A stretch of DNA of 43,969 nt, taken from positions 1-43,969 of IMG/VR virus record IMGVR_UViG_3300046458_000019. One strand, given 5' to 3'. Shown here one piece after another: positions 13,267 through 22,510 of this stretch; the stretch's first letter is position 1; each line of letters opens with the position of its first letter. The notes beneath the pieces were generated by a model that saw nothing but the letters and a program-made list of their open reading frames with translations, was not told where the DNA came from and ran no database searches. The stretch comes from a virus. The translations under genes and the position numbers were made by a program.

Positions 13267-14955
13267 ATGGACTACTCAACGGCGTGTCCAGACTGGGAGC
13301 GCCGAATCGTAGCTCGTGAGTCTTTGATTCCTCTGCCGCCGCTGTTCCCTGATGTGGCGGCCGATGCTTGGGAAATCTGCAGCAGCTTCATCTTGGTAGA
13401 CGTCGCCGGCCAGCCAACAGTGGGCGAGGCTTCGCTGCCTTGGCTGCGTGAGTTCGTCCAAGCGGTGTTCGGCGCAGAGGACCCCGAGACGGGCCGGCGC
13501 CACATCAACGAGATAATGCTGATGGTCTCAAAGAAGAACGCAAAGAGCACGATCGCCGCAGCCATCATGCTGTGCGCGCTGATCATGAATTGGCGCCCGT
13601 CGGCAGAACTGCTGATTTTGAGCCCTACGAAGGAGATCGCGGACAACTCCTACAAGCCGATCCGCGACATGATCAAGGCGGATCCAGAGCTGTCCGCGCG
13701 CCTGAAGGTCCAGGACTACTTTCGCCAGATCACGCACCTGGAGACCGGGGCGACCCTCAAGGTCGTAGCTGCAGACAGCGACACCGTGTCGGGCAAGAAG
13801 GCATCGTTCGTCTTCGTCGACGAGCTGCACGAATTCGGCAAGCAGGCCAAGGCCTCTAACATGCTGCTAGAAGCGACAGGTGGTCTAGCATCGCGTCCAG
13901 AAGGCTTCGTCATCTACGCGACGACGCAGTCAAACGAACCGCCGGCCGGCGTGTTCAAAGCGAAGCTGGACTATGCGCGAAAGGTGCGCGACGGGCGTGT
14001 GGCAGATCGTAAGTTCCTGCCGGTGATTTACGAATTCCCGCCGGCGATGCTGGAAAGCAGGGCATACGAAGACCTCAATAACGCCTACGTGACGAACCCA
14101 AACTGGGGCGCCTCGGTCGATATCGAGCGCATCACCCAGTTGCATAGCCAGGCGAAAGAGGGCGGCGAGCAGGAATTTAAAGAGTTCCTAGCGAAGCACC
14201 TGAATGTCGAGATCGGGCTGAACCTGCGTTCTGACCGTTGGGCCGGCGCTGACTTCTGGGAAGGCGCCGTAGATCGGTCGATCACGCTGGATTCGCTGCT
14301 CGAGCGCTGCGAAGTTGCGGTAGTCGGTATCGACGGCGGCGGTCTGGATGACTTGCTAGGCCTGTCCGTGCTGGGGCGTGAACGCGAAACCGGTAAGTGG
14401 CTTCTCTGGTGCCACGCCTGGGCTCACAAAATCGCCCTCGAGCGGCGTAAAGAGATTGCGCCGCGGCTGCTGGACTTCCAGCGAGAGGGAGACCTTACGA
14501 TCGTCGACCAGCCAGGTGATGACGTAACGGGCGTTTGCAATGTGATCTGCCAAGTGCGTGACAGCGGCCTGCTGCCTGAGCAGAAGGGTATTGGCGTTGA
14601 CGCTGCCGGTATTGGTGATGTCGTGGACGAGCTGATCACGGACGCGCGCGGCATCACGATGGAGCAGATCGTCGCGATTTCGCAGGGCTACCGCCTGAAC
14701 GGCGCGATCAAGACCACCGAGCGCAAGGTCGCCGGCCGGGAGCTCCTGCACGGCGGGCGCCCGATGATGAATTGGTGTGTCGGTAACGCCCGGGTCGAGG
14801 ACAAGGGCAACGCCATCCTGATCACCAAGCAGGCCTCTGGTAAGGCCAAGATCGACCCGCTTATGTCGGCGTTCAGCGCGGTGTCCCTCATGGCGCTCAA
14901 CCCTGCAGGCTCGGGGAATATCAACGACTTTCTTAACGCACCCATCAGCGCATGA
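13267..14955 (+). CDS. terL: Terminase large subunit (HK97 type)
   Basis: The 562-residue protein has the packaging ATPase (Phage_term_1, PF03354): a variant Walker A VSKKNAKST (about 85-93), a Walker B FVFVDELHEF (about 180-189) and a coupling region YATTQS. The nuclease domain shows GIDGGGLDDLLG (about 355-366), GVDAAGIGDVVDEL (about 442-455) and KIDPLMSA near 528. It translocates DNA into the prohead and cuts concatemers. A strong AGGAG precedes the start. Its stop overlaps the portal start. Confidence 0.93.
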   Translation: MDYSTACPDWERRIVARESLIPLPPLFPDVAADAWEICSSFILVDVAGQPTVGEASLPWLREFVQAVFGAEDPETGRRHINEIMLMVSKKNAKSTIAAAIMLCALIMNWRPSAELLILSPTKEIADNSYKPIRDMIKADPELSARLKVQDYFRQITHLETGATLKVVAADSDTVSGKKASFVFVDELHEFGKQAKASNMLLEATGGLASRPEGFVIYATTQSNEPPAGVFKAKLDYARKVRDGRVADRKFLPVIYEFPPAMLESRAYEDLNNAYVTNPNWGASVDIERITQLHSQAKEGGEQEFKEFLAKHLNVEIGLNLRSDRWAGADFWEGAVDRSITLDSLLERCEVAVVGIDGGGLDDLLGLSVLGRERETGKWLLWCHAWAHKIALERRKEIAPRLLDFQREGDLTIVDQPGDDVTGVCNVICQVRDSGLLPEQKGIGVDAAGIGDVVDELITDARGITMEQIVAISQGYRLNGAIKTTERKVAGRELLHGGRPMMNWCVGNARVEDKGNAILITKQASGKAKIDPLMSAFSAVSLMALNPAGSGNINDFLNAPISA

Positions 14956-16184
14956 ATCTGTTCAACTCTTTCCGCACCTGGTGGGGCCGCGGCGGCGCGA
15001 TCGCCGAGGCAAGCGGTACGCAGCAGTCGATCCCCGGCGCGCCACTGATTCCCGATACCTCGAGTGTCGGCGTGGACGGCGCCCTGCAGATCAGCACGGT
15101 TTGGGCCTGCATTGACCGTCGCGCAACGACCGTCGCCAGCCTGCCGTTCTTCGCATACAAGCAGGTCAACGGGGAAAAGCAGCTCGCTCGCACGAGTCGC
15201 CTTTACGCGATCCTGCACGACAGCCCGAATAGTCGCATGACGCCTTTCGAGTTCTGGCGCGCGATGATGATGAATCACGACCTGCGCGGCAATGCGTACG
15301 CCAGGATTGACCGCGATGACAATGGCGAGGCGGTCGCGATGTGGCCAATGCCGGCCGATCAGGTCGAGCCTGTCGTGCTTCCTGACGGCTCGATGGTCTA
15401 CAAGTACACCTTCGACAACGATGTGGCAGTTCTGGCCGACAGTAACGTCCTGCACCTAAAGAATTTGGGCAACGGGACAACCGGCCTGGCGAAGCTGGAC
15501 TTCATGCGCAGCACCTTGGACGAGGCAGCAAAGGCGCAGGGCGCAGCGTCGAAGATTTTCGGGTCTGGCGGCAAGCCTACCGGCGTCCTGATGCTCGATA
15601 AGGTTCTCAGCCCAGATCAACGCAAGGCAGTGCAGGAACGGTTCGCCGAAATGGCCGCCGGCAGCACAGCGCGCCTGTACGTCCTTGAAGCGAACATGAA
15701 ATACGAGCAGCTGAGCATGTCGCCGGCTGACCAGCAGCTGTTGGAGACGCGAAAATTCAGCGTCGAGCAGATTTGCCAGTGGTTTGACGTGCCGCCGGTG
15801 CTCGTGCACCACTCAAATGTGACGGCATGGGGATCGGGAATCGAGCAATTGGTGCAGGGCTTCTATACCACTGCAATCCGACCGGTGCTCATCAACATCG
15901 AGCAGGCGGTGAAAAAGCGCGTTTTGACCCCTCGACAGCGTGCTTCGATGGCGATCGAGATGAGTTTTGACGCCCTAATGCGAGCAAATCCCAAGGATCG
16001 TGCTGAAATCTACGCAAAACAGGTGCAAAACGGCCTTGTTACACGTGCTGAGGTCCGTCAGCTAGAAGGCTGGCCATACATCGACGGCACCAACGTGCTG
16101 ACGGCACAAAGTAACCTGGTCCCGCTCGACATGCTCGGCAAAACGACAGCATCGGGCGGATCCGGCGCCGATATCGCTCAATAG
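14952..16184 (+). CDS. Portal protein, HK97 family
   Basis: The 410-residue protein matches the HK97-type portal (PF04860). It has an N-terminal VWACIDRRATTVASLPFFAY, then LHDSPNSRMTPFEFWRAMMM, FDVPPVLVHHSNVTAWGSGI, and GWPYIDGTNVL near the C-terminus. It forms the twelve-subunit ring through which DNA enters and leaves the capsid. It is coupled to TerL (ATGA) and followed by the protease. Confidence 0.93.
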   Translation: MNLFNSFRTWWGRGGAIAEASGTQQSIPGAPLIPDTSSVGVDGALQISTVWACIDRRATTVASLPFFAYKQVNGEKQLARTSRLYAILHDSPNSRMTPFEFWRAMMMNHDLRGNAYARIDRDDNGEAVAMWPMPADQVEPVVLPDGSMVYKYTFDNDVAVLADSNVLHLKNLGNGTTGLAKLDFMRSTLDEAAKAQGAASKIFGSGGKPTGVLMLDKVLSPDQRKAVQERFAEMAAGSTARLYVLEANMKYEQLSMSPADQQLLETRKFSVEQICQWFDVPPVLVHHSNVTAWGSGIEQLVQGFYTTAIRPVLINIEQAVKKRVLTPRQRASMAIEMSFDALMRANPKDRAEIYAKQVQNGLVTRAEVRQLEGWPYIDGTNVLTAQSNLVPLDMLGKTTASGGSGADIAQ

Positions 16185-16197
16185 CGGAGGAAAACAC

Positions 16198-16869
16198 ATG
16201 GAACGCAAGTCCCTGCTACTAGCAGACGCCCAGTTCAAGCTTGAGAGCGACGATTCGACCTTTGTCGGCTACGCGTCGACCTTCGGAAACGTCGATTCGT
16301 ACGGTGACACCATCGTCAAGGGTGCGTACGCCGAGACACTGAAGGTCAACGGGCTGCCAAAAATGTTCTTCAACCACGACTCGAGTTCGGTCCCGATCGG
16401 TAAATGGGTCAAGGCGGAAGAAGACGATTACGGCCTGCTGCTGACTGGCGAGTTCACTCCAGGGAACTCCCTCGCGGCAGAGGTAAAAGCAGCCCTCAAG
16501 CACGGCACCGTCGATTCGATGAGCATCGGCTATTCGCTGCGCAAGGGCGATTACGAAGACACGCCCGCCGGCCGGACGATTAACAAGGTCGCGCGCTTGG
16601 CTGAGACGTCGATCGTGACCTTCCCGGCCGACAAATTCGCCCGCGTCGACCTGTCGAGCGTGAAATACGCCGACGAGATGGCGGAAATCGAGACCATCCG
16701 AGATTTTGAGAATTTCCTGCGGGATGCGGGGAATTTCAGCAAAGGGGCGGCCCAGGCACTGACCGCCCGCGCCAAGGCGCTGTTCACCCTGCGGGATGCA
16801 GGCGACAACGACGAAGTGAAGCGCGCCGAGAGCGAAATCGTCGCTCGTATCGTGCGAATCTGCCAATAA
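16198..16869 (+). CDS. Prohead maturation protease, HK97 family
   Basis: The 223-residue protein has the U35/HK97 protease pattern (PF04586): VGYASTFGNVDSYGDTIVKG, a catalytic His in FFNHDSS (about 63) and a catalytic Ser in SMSIGYS (about 107), then ETSIVTFPAD. It processes the capsid protein and clears the scaffold domain. GGAGGAAA precedes the start. A terminator separates it from the capsid gene. Confidence 0.92.
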   Translation: MERKSLLLADAQFKLESDDSTFVGYASTFGNVDSYGDTIVKGAYAETLKVNGLPKMFFNHDSSSVPIGKWVKAEEDDYGLLLTGEFTPGNSLAAEVKAALKHGTVDSMSIGYSLRKGDYEDTPAGRTINKVARLAETSIVTFPADKFARVDLSSVKYADEMAEIETIRDFENFLRDAGNFSKGAAQALTARAKALFTLRDAGDNDEVKRAESEIVARIVRICQ

Positions 16870-16890
16870 ACCCGCATCACAACCACATTA

Positions 16891-16913
16891 AGCCGCCGCG
16901 AGCGGCTTTTTTT
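16891..16913 (+). terminator. Terminator-like hairpin before the major capsid gene
   Basis: AGCCGC/GCGGCT with a five-base loop is followed by T-rich sequence. It lies between protease and capsid genes and may set relative expression or protect an upstream mRNA end. Confidence 0.8.
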
Positions 16914-16930
16914 ACGACCAAAGGAAAGCA

Positions 16931-18106
16931 ATGTCCGATCTGATCATGAAAGCCCTCGATGGTGTCGAGGCAAAACTGACCGCCATGTCCGCAAAAGCGG
17001 ACGGCGAAATGGCAACCCTGGGTAAAGTCTCGCAGGAGACCAAGGCCGCAATCGAAGCCATCGGCGTCGAGCAGCGCACGCTGGCTGAGCGCCTGCTGGC
17101 GGTCGAGCAAAAGGCCTCCGCGCAGCCCGACCAAGCCCCGGTGGACCAGTCCATCGGCGCGCAGTTCGTGCAAGGCACGCAGTACAAGGGCATCCTCGGT
17201 GCCGGCGCCTCCACCCAATTCGGCCGCGTGTCGATGGAAGTGAAGAATACCGTCACCAACGCCATCGCCAACACCTTCAGCGAGCGCCGCCCCGGCCTGG
17301 TCGAGGGAGCCTTCCGCGTCTTCACCATCGAAGACCTTCTGACCTCGATTCCGACCAGCGCGAACGCGATCGACTGGGTGCGCGAGAATGTCTTCACCAA
17401 CAATGCCGCTGAAGTCGCCGAAGGCCTGCAGCTGCCGCAGACCAGCATCACCTTCGCCAACGCGACCATGCCGGTGCAGAACGTCGGCCACTTCATCAAG
17501 ATCACCCGCCAGCTGTCGATGGACAACGCCGCCATGGCTGCGTTCATCAACCGCCGCATGGTCTACGGCGTGAATATGCGCGTCGAAACCCAACTGATCG
17601 GCGGCAACGGCACGAACCCGAATCTGTCCGGCCTGACCAACGCCGGCAACTTCACTGCACACGGTTACACCGCGGCGACGCTGACCGGCGCCGGTCTGTC
17701 GGCTACCAACCGTTTCGACCTGATCGGCAAGATGATCGGCGACTGCGCGCTGAACGACTACCCAGCGGACGTCGTGATCGTGAACACCGGCGACTGGTGG
17801 TCCATGCGCCTGGCGAAAGACAGCCAAGGACGCTACCTGCTGGGCGATCCGGCACTGCCAGGCGTGCCAACCCTGTTCGGCCGCCCGGTCGTGGCTTCGA
17901 ACGCCATGCTGGTGGGCAAAGTGTGGGTGGGCTCGCTGTCGCAAGCTGCAACCCTGCACAACCGCGAAGGCATCGTGGTCGACCTGTCGGACTCGGACGA
18001 GAACAACTTCCAGCTCGGCCTGGTGACCGTCCGCGCAATGCGTCGCTTGGCGCTGACCGTCGAGAAGCCGGCCGCCGCCCGCTACGGCGACCTGGTCCCG
18101 GCCTAA
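16931..18106 (+). CDS. Major capsid protein, HK97 fold
   Basis: The 391-residue protein has a helical scaffolding delta domain (about 1-75, coiled-coil rich) followed by the HK97-fold core (PF05065). Core motifs include FTIEDLLTSIPTSANAIDWV, EGLQLPQTSITFANATMPVQ, then NVGHFIKITRQL, and PVVASNAML. The delta domain should be removed by the upstream protease; the cut site is probably between 70 and 115. The gene follows AAAGGAAA, and the codon use is strongly biased to C/G-ending codons, as expected for an abundant product. Confidence 0.95.
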   Translation: MSDLIMKALDGVEAKLTAMSAKADGEMATLGKVSQETKAAIEAIGVEQRTLAERLLAVEQKASAQPDQAPVDQSIGAQFVQGTQYKGILGAGASTQFGRVSMEVKNTVTNAIANTFSERRPGLVEGAFRVFTIEDLLTSIPTSANAIDWVRENVFTNNAAEVAEGLQLPQTSITFANATMPVQNVGHFIKITRQLSMDNAAMAAFINRRMVYGVNMRVETQLIGGNGTNPNLSGLTNAGNFTAHGYTAATLTGAGLSATNRFDLIGKMIGDCALNDYPADVVIVNTGDWWSMRLAKDSQGRYLLGDPALPGVPTLFGRPVVASNAMLVGKVWVGSLSQAATLHNREGIVVDLSDSDENNFQLGLVTVRAMRRLALTVEKPAAARYGDLVPA

Positions 18107-18154
18107 TCGGTCTAGGGGCAGGCGGAAGCGCTTGCCCCATCAGCGGAGAAATCT

Positions 18155-18385
18155 ATGGTTGAAGTCGAAATCCTCGGCCAAGTCATCACGCACCAGTATG
18201 GCGTACTGAATTCTGGCGATGTGCTGCGCACCAGCGCCGAGTTCGCGAAGCACCTGGTTGAAGACTGCGGCGCCGCGCGCTACCGATCGGAAGTCTCGGC
18301 GCCGGCAGTTGTTGCCGTCGAGGCTGAAGTCCGGACGGCCGCCGAGCCCGCGCCGCAAGCGAAATCAACTCGCGGAAAGAAATAA
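18155..18385 (+). CDS. Hypothetical protein after the capsid gene
   Basis: The 76-residue protein begins MVEVEILGQVITHQYGVLNS. It has a small beta-rich N-terminal part and an Ala/Pro/Lys-rich tail. A clear GGAGAAA site precedes it. Position suggests a head-associated product. Confidence 0.65.
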   Translation: MVEVEILGQVITHQYGVLNSGDVLRTSAEFAKHLVEDCGAARYRSEVSAPAVVAVEAEVRTAAEPAPQAKSTRGKK

Positions 18386-18388
18386 CCC

Positions 18389-18559
18389 ATGAGCCCCGCC
18401 GACGCTGCCTTGATCGCCAACGTGCGCGCCGAGGCCGCGGCGGCGGGCGCTGTGATCATCCCCGTCGATGGGCGGGTGGCGATCTTCCCTGAAGACATAG
18501 TCGGCAAGTCCGACGACGAGCTGCTTTCGTTTATCGAAGCGCGGCTCACTGAACAATGA
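18389..18559 (+). CDS. 56-residue hypothetical protein
   Basis: The frame begins [20 protein letters not shown], then [16 protein letters not shown] and a helical [11 protein letters not shown] end. It lies three bases after the previous stop with GGAAAG upstream. It fills the gap between two structural genes. The function is unknown. Confidence 0.55.
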   Translation: MSPADAALIANVRAEAAAAGAVIIPVDGRVAIFPEDIVGKSDDELLSFIEARLTEQ

Positions 18560-18569
18560 AAGGCTGCCA

Positions 18570-18983
18570 ATGGCCGCATTCACCAAACTGAACGCCTTCG
18601 TCGAGGCATTGGCGAAGAAGAAGCACAACCTGGCGGCCGATCAGCTGGTGATCCTGCTGACCAATACGGCGCCGAATGCCGCTACCTCTGCGGTGACGGC
18701 CGATATTACCCAGATCGGCTACGCGAACTGCTCTTCCCGCAACATCAGCACGACCTCGTCGGTGCAGACCGGTGGCACGCTGAAGCAGGTGTGCGCCGAC
18801 CTCACCATTACCGCGGCTGGCGGCACCGTCGGACCGTTCCGATACGCGGTCCTGGCGAACGCCACTGCCACGAACGGCGACCTGATCGGCTATTACGACT
18901 ACGGGTCGAGCATAACCCTGAACGACGGCGAAAGCATCTTGGTCGACTTCGATCAGGCGGCCGGCATCTTCACCCTGAACTAA
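18570..18983 (+). CDS. Probable virion surface or decoration protein
   Basis: The 137-residue protein has a short helical N-terminus ([18 protein letters not shown]) and a beta-rich, Thr/Ser/Gly-rich rest ([20 protein letters not shown]), typical of small virion surface proteins. It follows the capsid genes, so capsid decoration is the most economical idea. No family is certain. Confidence 0.55.
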   Translation: MAAFTKLNAFVEALAKKKHNLAADQLVILLTNTAPNAATSAVTADITQIGYANCSSRNISTTSSVQTGGTLKQVCADLTITAAGGTVGPFRYAVLANATATNGDLIGYYDYGSSITLNDGESILVDFDQAAGIFTLN

Positions 18984-18986
18984 GAC

Positions 18987-19871
18987 ATGCTTGCGAACGG
19001 CATTAAGCAAACCACGGCAACGACGGGCGCGGGCAATGTGATCCTCATCGCCGCATCAGGGTATCCCAAGCTATCGGATGTCTTTGCGCTTAACACGCAG
19101 ACCGCCTACACGCTGCTCGACAGTGGCGGGCTATTTATCGAATCTGGCTTTGGGTACCTCAGCGATGCCAGCACCTTCGTGCGCGCCCGCGTCAGCGCGA
19201 CGTTCGCCGGTGGAACTTACAACAGCGTTAATCCCACTGCGGCAAACCTGTCCGGAACGACGACGATCATCTGCACGCCGCACGCGAACACGTTGGAATC
19301 GATGATGCCGACTGTGGACACGGTATCCGCGTCACTGAATCGATTGCTAACATCGGCCGCGCGCACTGCCACGACATCGACCGTTTCGATATATGCGGGG
19401 GATGTTCACTATATCCCGTTCCTGCTGAGAGCTGGCGCGCCCATCGCGGCGCTTGGTGTGAATGTCGTAACACCTGGATCTTCCGGCGCAATCATTCGGG
19501 CGGGTCTTTATTCTTTAAACGAGAAAGGCTATATCGGCAATCAGCTTGCAGCGACCGGCAATCTCGACGGTGGGACGACGGGCCTGAAAATTGGCCCGCT
19601 CGCCTCGGCACTGAACCTGCCCGCTGGCTGGTACTTCACCTCCATCACGATCAACGCCGGCAGCGCGGGCGTGACGGCATATTCGTCCTCGGGAAATAAC
19701 GAGCTTGGCGGCTCGCCTCTTGGCTTCAATACCGCGTCCCCGCCTGTGCAAATAGATTTTCGCACCGAGGCCGGCGGTACTGTTGGCGTGCTGCCGGCCG
19801 TGCCGAGCGTGACAACGACGGCGCATCCTGTCGGGCAGACACACGTGCCGCTTGTCTTCCTGGGAGTGTAG
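18987..19871 (+). CDS. Beta-rich fibre or adhesin-like structural protein in the head region
   Basis: The 294-residue protein is rich in Thr, Ser, Gly and Ala. It contains VHYIPFLLRAGAPIAALGVN, GAIIRAGLYSLNEKGYIGN and GWYFTSITINAGSAGVTAYS, a pattern of repeated beta strands seen in phage fibre and surface proteins. No good ribosome binding site is visible; it begins four bases after the previous stop and may be coupled. Base composition is less optimised than in the capsid gene. The position between capsid and connectors suggests a head fibre. Confidence 0.5.
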   Translation: MLANGIKQTTATTGAGNVILIAASGYPKLSDVFALNTQTAYTLLDSGGLFIESGFGYLSDASTFVRARVSATFAGGTYNSVNPTAANLSGTTTIICTPHANTLESMMPTVDTVSASLNRLLTSAARTATTSTVSIYAGDVHYIPFLLRAGAPIAALGVNVVTPGSSGAIIRAGLYSLNEKGYIGNQLAATGNLDGGTTGLKIGPLASALNLPAGWYFTSITINAGSAGVTAYSSSGNNELGGSPLGFNTASPPVQIDFRTEAGGTVGVLPAVPSVTTTAHPVGQTHVPLVFLGV

Positions 19872-19873
19872 TG

Positions 19874-20377
19874 ATGGCAATATATTACGCTGAAAAAGGC
19901 GCCGGCCTGCATGCCGCCATCTTTGCCGCTGGGCACTCGCTCTGGCAAGTTGGCATGCAATGGATGTCCAGCGACGACGTGGTAGTGCAGGCGATCATCG
20001 ACAGCTACACGCTGGATCAGGCTAAAGCCGAAAAATGTGCGCTGGTGCTGGCCCACGCTGCCGCGTTGCGCGACAAGGTGATCGAAATGGTGTCGCCCGG
20101 TGAGATGGCTGCCTGGCCGATCAAGCGTGCCGAGGCGGATGCGTTTAGCGCGGACGCGGCGACGGCCAAATGCCCGATGCTGGAAAAGGAAGCGCTGCGG
20201 CGCGGCATTTCGCTACTTGAGCTGGTGGCGAAGGTGCTCGCAAACGCTGCGCGGTTCGAATACGCCGAGACGGCTATCGGGGGCACTGACGGTGCGCATC
20301 GCGACGCGATCAACAAGCTGGCGACCTTTGAAGCCGTCGCATCGTATAACTACCTGACCGGCTGGCCGGAGGTGTAA
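19874..20377 (+). CDS. Helical protein, possible fibre-assembly partner
   Basis: The 167-residue protein begins MAIYYAEKGAGLHAAIFAAG, and its second half is helical (MVSPGEMAAWPIKRAEADAF, LEKEALRRGISLLELVAKVL, DGAHRDAINKLATFEAVASY) ending in GWPEV. This layout resembles C-terminal parts of phage fibre-assembly proteins. It directly follows the adhesin-like gene, as fibre chaperones often follow fibres. ATG 19874 follows GGGAG; a GTG three bases upstream is also in frame. Confidence 0.5.
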   Translation: MAIYYAEKGAGLHAAIFAAGHSLWQVGMQWMSSDDVVVQAIIDSYTLDQAKAEKCALVLAHAAALRDKVIEMVSPGEMAAWPIKRAEADAFSADAATAKCPMLEKEALRRGISLLELVAKVLANAARFEYAETAIGGTDGAHRDAINKLATFEAVASYNYLTGWPEV

Positions 20378-20380
20378 AAA

Positions 20381-21139
20381 ATGAGCCTGGGCTTATACCC
20401 GCTGGCCCTGTCGCCACTCGGGTTAGCCCCAACTGGCGCAGCGCCGGCGCCGAAGAGCTATACCCTGCAGGCCGCATCCGGGTCGTTCTCGGTTCTGGGC
20501 GTGCTGGCCGGTCTTGTCGCCGCTCGACGCCTGCCAGTTGCGACAGGCACAGTCTCGCTCGCCGGGTCTGTTGCCGGGATGGTGGCAACTCGTCGTTTAT
20601 CTTGCACCGCCGCTGAATTCTCTCTCTCGGGCTCAACTGCTCCGATGCGCGCGGCACGTCGGATGGCAACTGCGCCTGGCGTGTTCACGCTCGCGAGTGG
20701 ATCTGTCGAGTTGGCCTACAACCTGGTGTCGGGGCCTGCGGGTCCAGCCTACACACTCAACGCAATGCCAGGCGGATTTGCCGTGACTGGAGCTGCCGTA
20801 GCGATGCGGGTTCGGTGTCGCTTGGCTGCCGAGGTCGGCACGTTCGCGCTGGATGGCTCGAGCACCAGGTTGCGTGCGTGGCGCGCTCTGGTTGGTGTCG
20901 GCGGAAGCTTTGCCATCGTCGCTGCGAGTGCGGCTCTTCGCGCGGCACGCCGGGTGCCCGCTCAGGCGGGGACGTTCGACTTGGCCGAGGTTGATGCGCT
21001 GATGCGCTACAGCGCTCAGATCGACTACGCCAGCGCGCCAACAGGTGCCGGATACGCGCCACTTGCGCACTACAACGAGGCTAGGAAGCCGGCGACAAGT
21101 TCGCCAAGACCGGCCGCAACGCAAAGGAACTATCGATGA
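20381..21139 (+). CDS. Protein built of 22-residue repeats
   Basis: The 252-residue protein contains about eight tandem degenerate repeats (about residues 27-215), most of 22 residues. The pattern is G-x-F/V-x-L/V-x-G-x-x-A-x-M/L-x-A-x-R-R, for example TGTVSLAGSVAGMVATRRL and GGSFAIVAASAALRAARRV. Two units are 26-27 residues with YTLNA-type inserts. The pattern predicts a repetitive beta structure. GGAGGTG precedes the start, and its stop overlaps the next connector gene. It is probably structural. No family name is certain. Confidence 0.6.
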   Translation: MSLGLYPLALSPLGLAPTGAAPAPKSYTLQAASGSFSVLGVLAGLVAARRLPVATGTVSLAGSVAGMVATRRLSCTAAEFSLSGSTAPMRAARRMATAPGVFTLASGSVELAYNLVSGPAGPAYTLNAMPGGFAVTGAAVAMRVRCRLAAEVGTFALDGSSTRLRAWRALVGVGGSFAIVAASAALRAARRVPAQAGTFDLAEVDALMRYSAQIDYASAPTGAGYAPLAHYNEARKPATSSPRPAATQRNYR

Positions 21140-21696
21140 CCACGAAGCGAATCGTGCCACCGGCGGCGCTGGCGGTCTCGCTTGCTGCGGCACGCGAGCA
21201 TGCGCGCGCCGACGTCGAGTCGGACGGCACGTCAGCGCTTGATGCGCAGATCACCCAGGCTATACGGACGTACGCCGGCGAGGCCGAGCACATCACCGGA
21301 CGCGCGTTGATTACGCAGACCTGGCGCGTGACGCTCGACGCCTTCCCAAGCGCGATTCGCCTGCCGGGCGCCCCGCTGGCATCTGTCGATCACGTCAAGT
21401 TCTACGACGTCGACGGCATCCAGCAGACGCTCGATCCCCAGGACTATCAAGTGGACACGGAGAGCGAGCCGGGTTATGTGGTGCCAGCTCCGGGCCGAGC
21501 CTGGCCGGCGACCGCGCCGTATATCAACGCGGTCGAGGTGCAGTACGTGTGCGGCTTTGGCTCGACCGATGCCGCGGTGCCAGACGAGATCAAGGGGTAC
21601 ATCCTCGCTTGCGTCCAGCAGCAGTTTGTGCCGGTGCCGAACGCAAAGCAGAGCAATTTCGAGGGTCTCCTCGACCGTTGGAAGGTGTACGCATGA
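21136..21696 (+). CDS. Head-tail connector (gp6/phiE125 gp8-like)
   Basis: The 186-residue protein has the connector pattern: AREHARADVESDGTSALDAQ near the start, TYAGEAEHITGRALITQTWR, LPGAPLASVDHVKFYDVDG, and VQYVCGFGSTDAAVPDEIKG near the end. It forms the first ring below the portal. It overlaps the repeat-protein gene (ATGA) and precedes the adaptor gene. Confidence 0.85.
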   Translation: MTTKRIVPPAALAVSLAAAREHARADVESDGTSALDAQITQAIRTYAGEAEHITGRALITQTWRVTLDAFPSAIRLPGAPLASVDHVKFYDVDGIQQTLDPQDYQVDTESEPGYVVPAPGRAWPATAPYINAVEVQYVCGFGSTDAAVPDEIKGYILACVQQQFVPVPNAKQSNFEGLLDRWKVYA

Positions 21697-21992
21697 ATCA
21701 CCGAATCACCCTCCTACGGCGAATGGCCGGAACAGACGTTGTCGGCCAGCCGGTGGACGACTGGGCTGACGTCGCCACGATCTGGAGTGACGTCCGCTTC
21801 CAGAGCGGCGCCGAAGTCCTGCGCGCAGGCGCCGAGGTAGCGGTAAAGCGCGCTTCGATCCGGATCCGCTCGCGCGCTGACGTCGGCCCAGCCTGGCGCG
21901 CGCGCTACGCGGGCGAGGAGTATGACGTCAAGTCAGTCCTGCTGGCCGATGACCGGTCGTTCATGTTCTTGGTCGTGGAGAGCGCTAAATGA
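21693..21992 (+). CDS. Head-tail joining/adaptor protein
   Basis: The 99-residue protein begins MNHRITLLRRMAGTDVVGQP and contains WADVATIWSDVRFQSGAEVL and IRIRSRADV, the Phage_H_T_join pattern (PF05521, SPP1 gp16/HK97 gp7 type). Its start at 21693 overlaps the previous stop. It acts in the neck. Confidence 0.85.
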   Translation: MNHRITLLRRMAGTDVVGQPVDDWADVATIWSDVRFQSGAEVLRAGAEVAVKRASIRIRSRADVGPAWRARYAGEEYDVKSVLLADDRSFMFLVVESAK

Positions 21993-22510
21993 GCATGTTG
22001 TCGGTCGACCTCTCCGGCCTCAACACGATGCTTACCGACATGGGCGAGCGCGCGGAAGAGGCGGCCCGGCCGGCTGCGCAAGCTGCGGCACAGGTCTTGT
22101 ACGACGAGGTCCGGCGCAACGTCGCTGCGATCCCGCGCAAGACCGGCAAGCTGGCACAGAGTATTTACCAAGTGTTCAGCCAGACGAACAGCGGCGACGG
22201 CAGGGCGACGTATCACGTCAGCTGGAACCATCGCAAGGCGCCGCACGGCAACTTGGTCGAGTTCGGGCATATCCAGCGCTACGTTACATATATGGGTAGC
22301 GATGGCACCTTCTACGTGGCGAAGCGGCCCGAGTCGCGCGGCAAGCCAAAGCCGCGCCGAGGCGCATCGCAGGCCGTGAAGGACGCTTACTACGTTCCGT
22401 TGCCGGCGCCAAAGCAGGTGCCACCACAGTCCTTCGTGCGGAAGGCGCAGAACAAATTCCCGCAGGCCGCAGAAGCTGCGGCAGACGTCTTGCATAGGGC
22501 TATCCAATGA
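21989..22510 (+). CDS. Tail completion protein, HK97 gp10-like
   Basis: The 173-residue protein contains AAAQVLYDEVRRNVAAIPRK, TGKLAQSIY and WNHRKAPHGNLVEFGHIQRY, the HK97 gp10 pattern (PF04883). It caps or completes the head-tail junction and overlaps both neighbours by four bases. Confidence 0.85.
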   Translation: MSMLSVDLSGLNTMLTDMGERAEEAARPAAQAAAQVLYDEVRRNVAAIPRKTGKLAQSIYQVFSQTNSGDGRATYHVSWNHRKAPHGNLVEFGHIQRYVTYMGSDGTFYVAKRPESRGKPKPRRGASQAVKDAYYVPLPAPKQVPPQSFVRKAQNKFPQAAEAAADVLHRAIQ

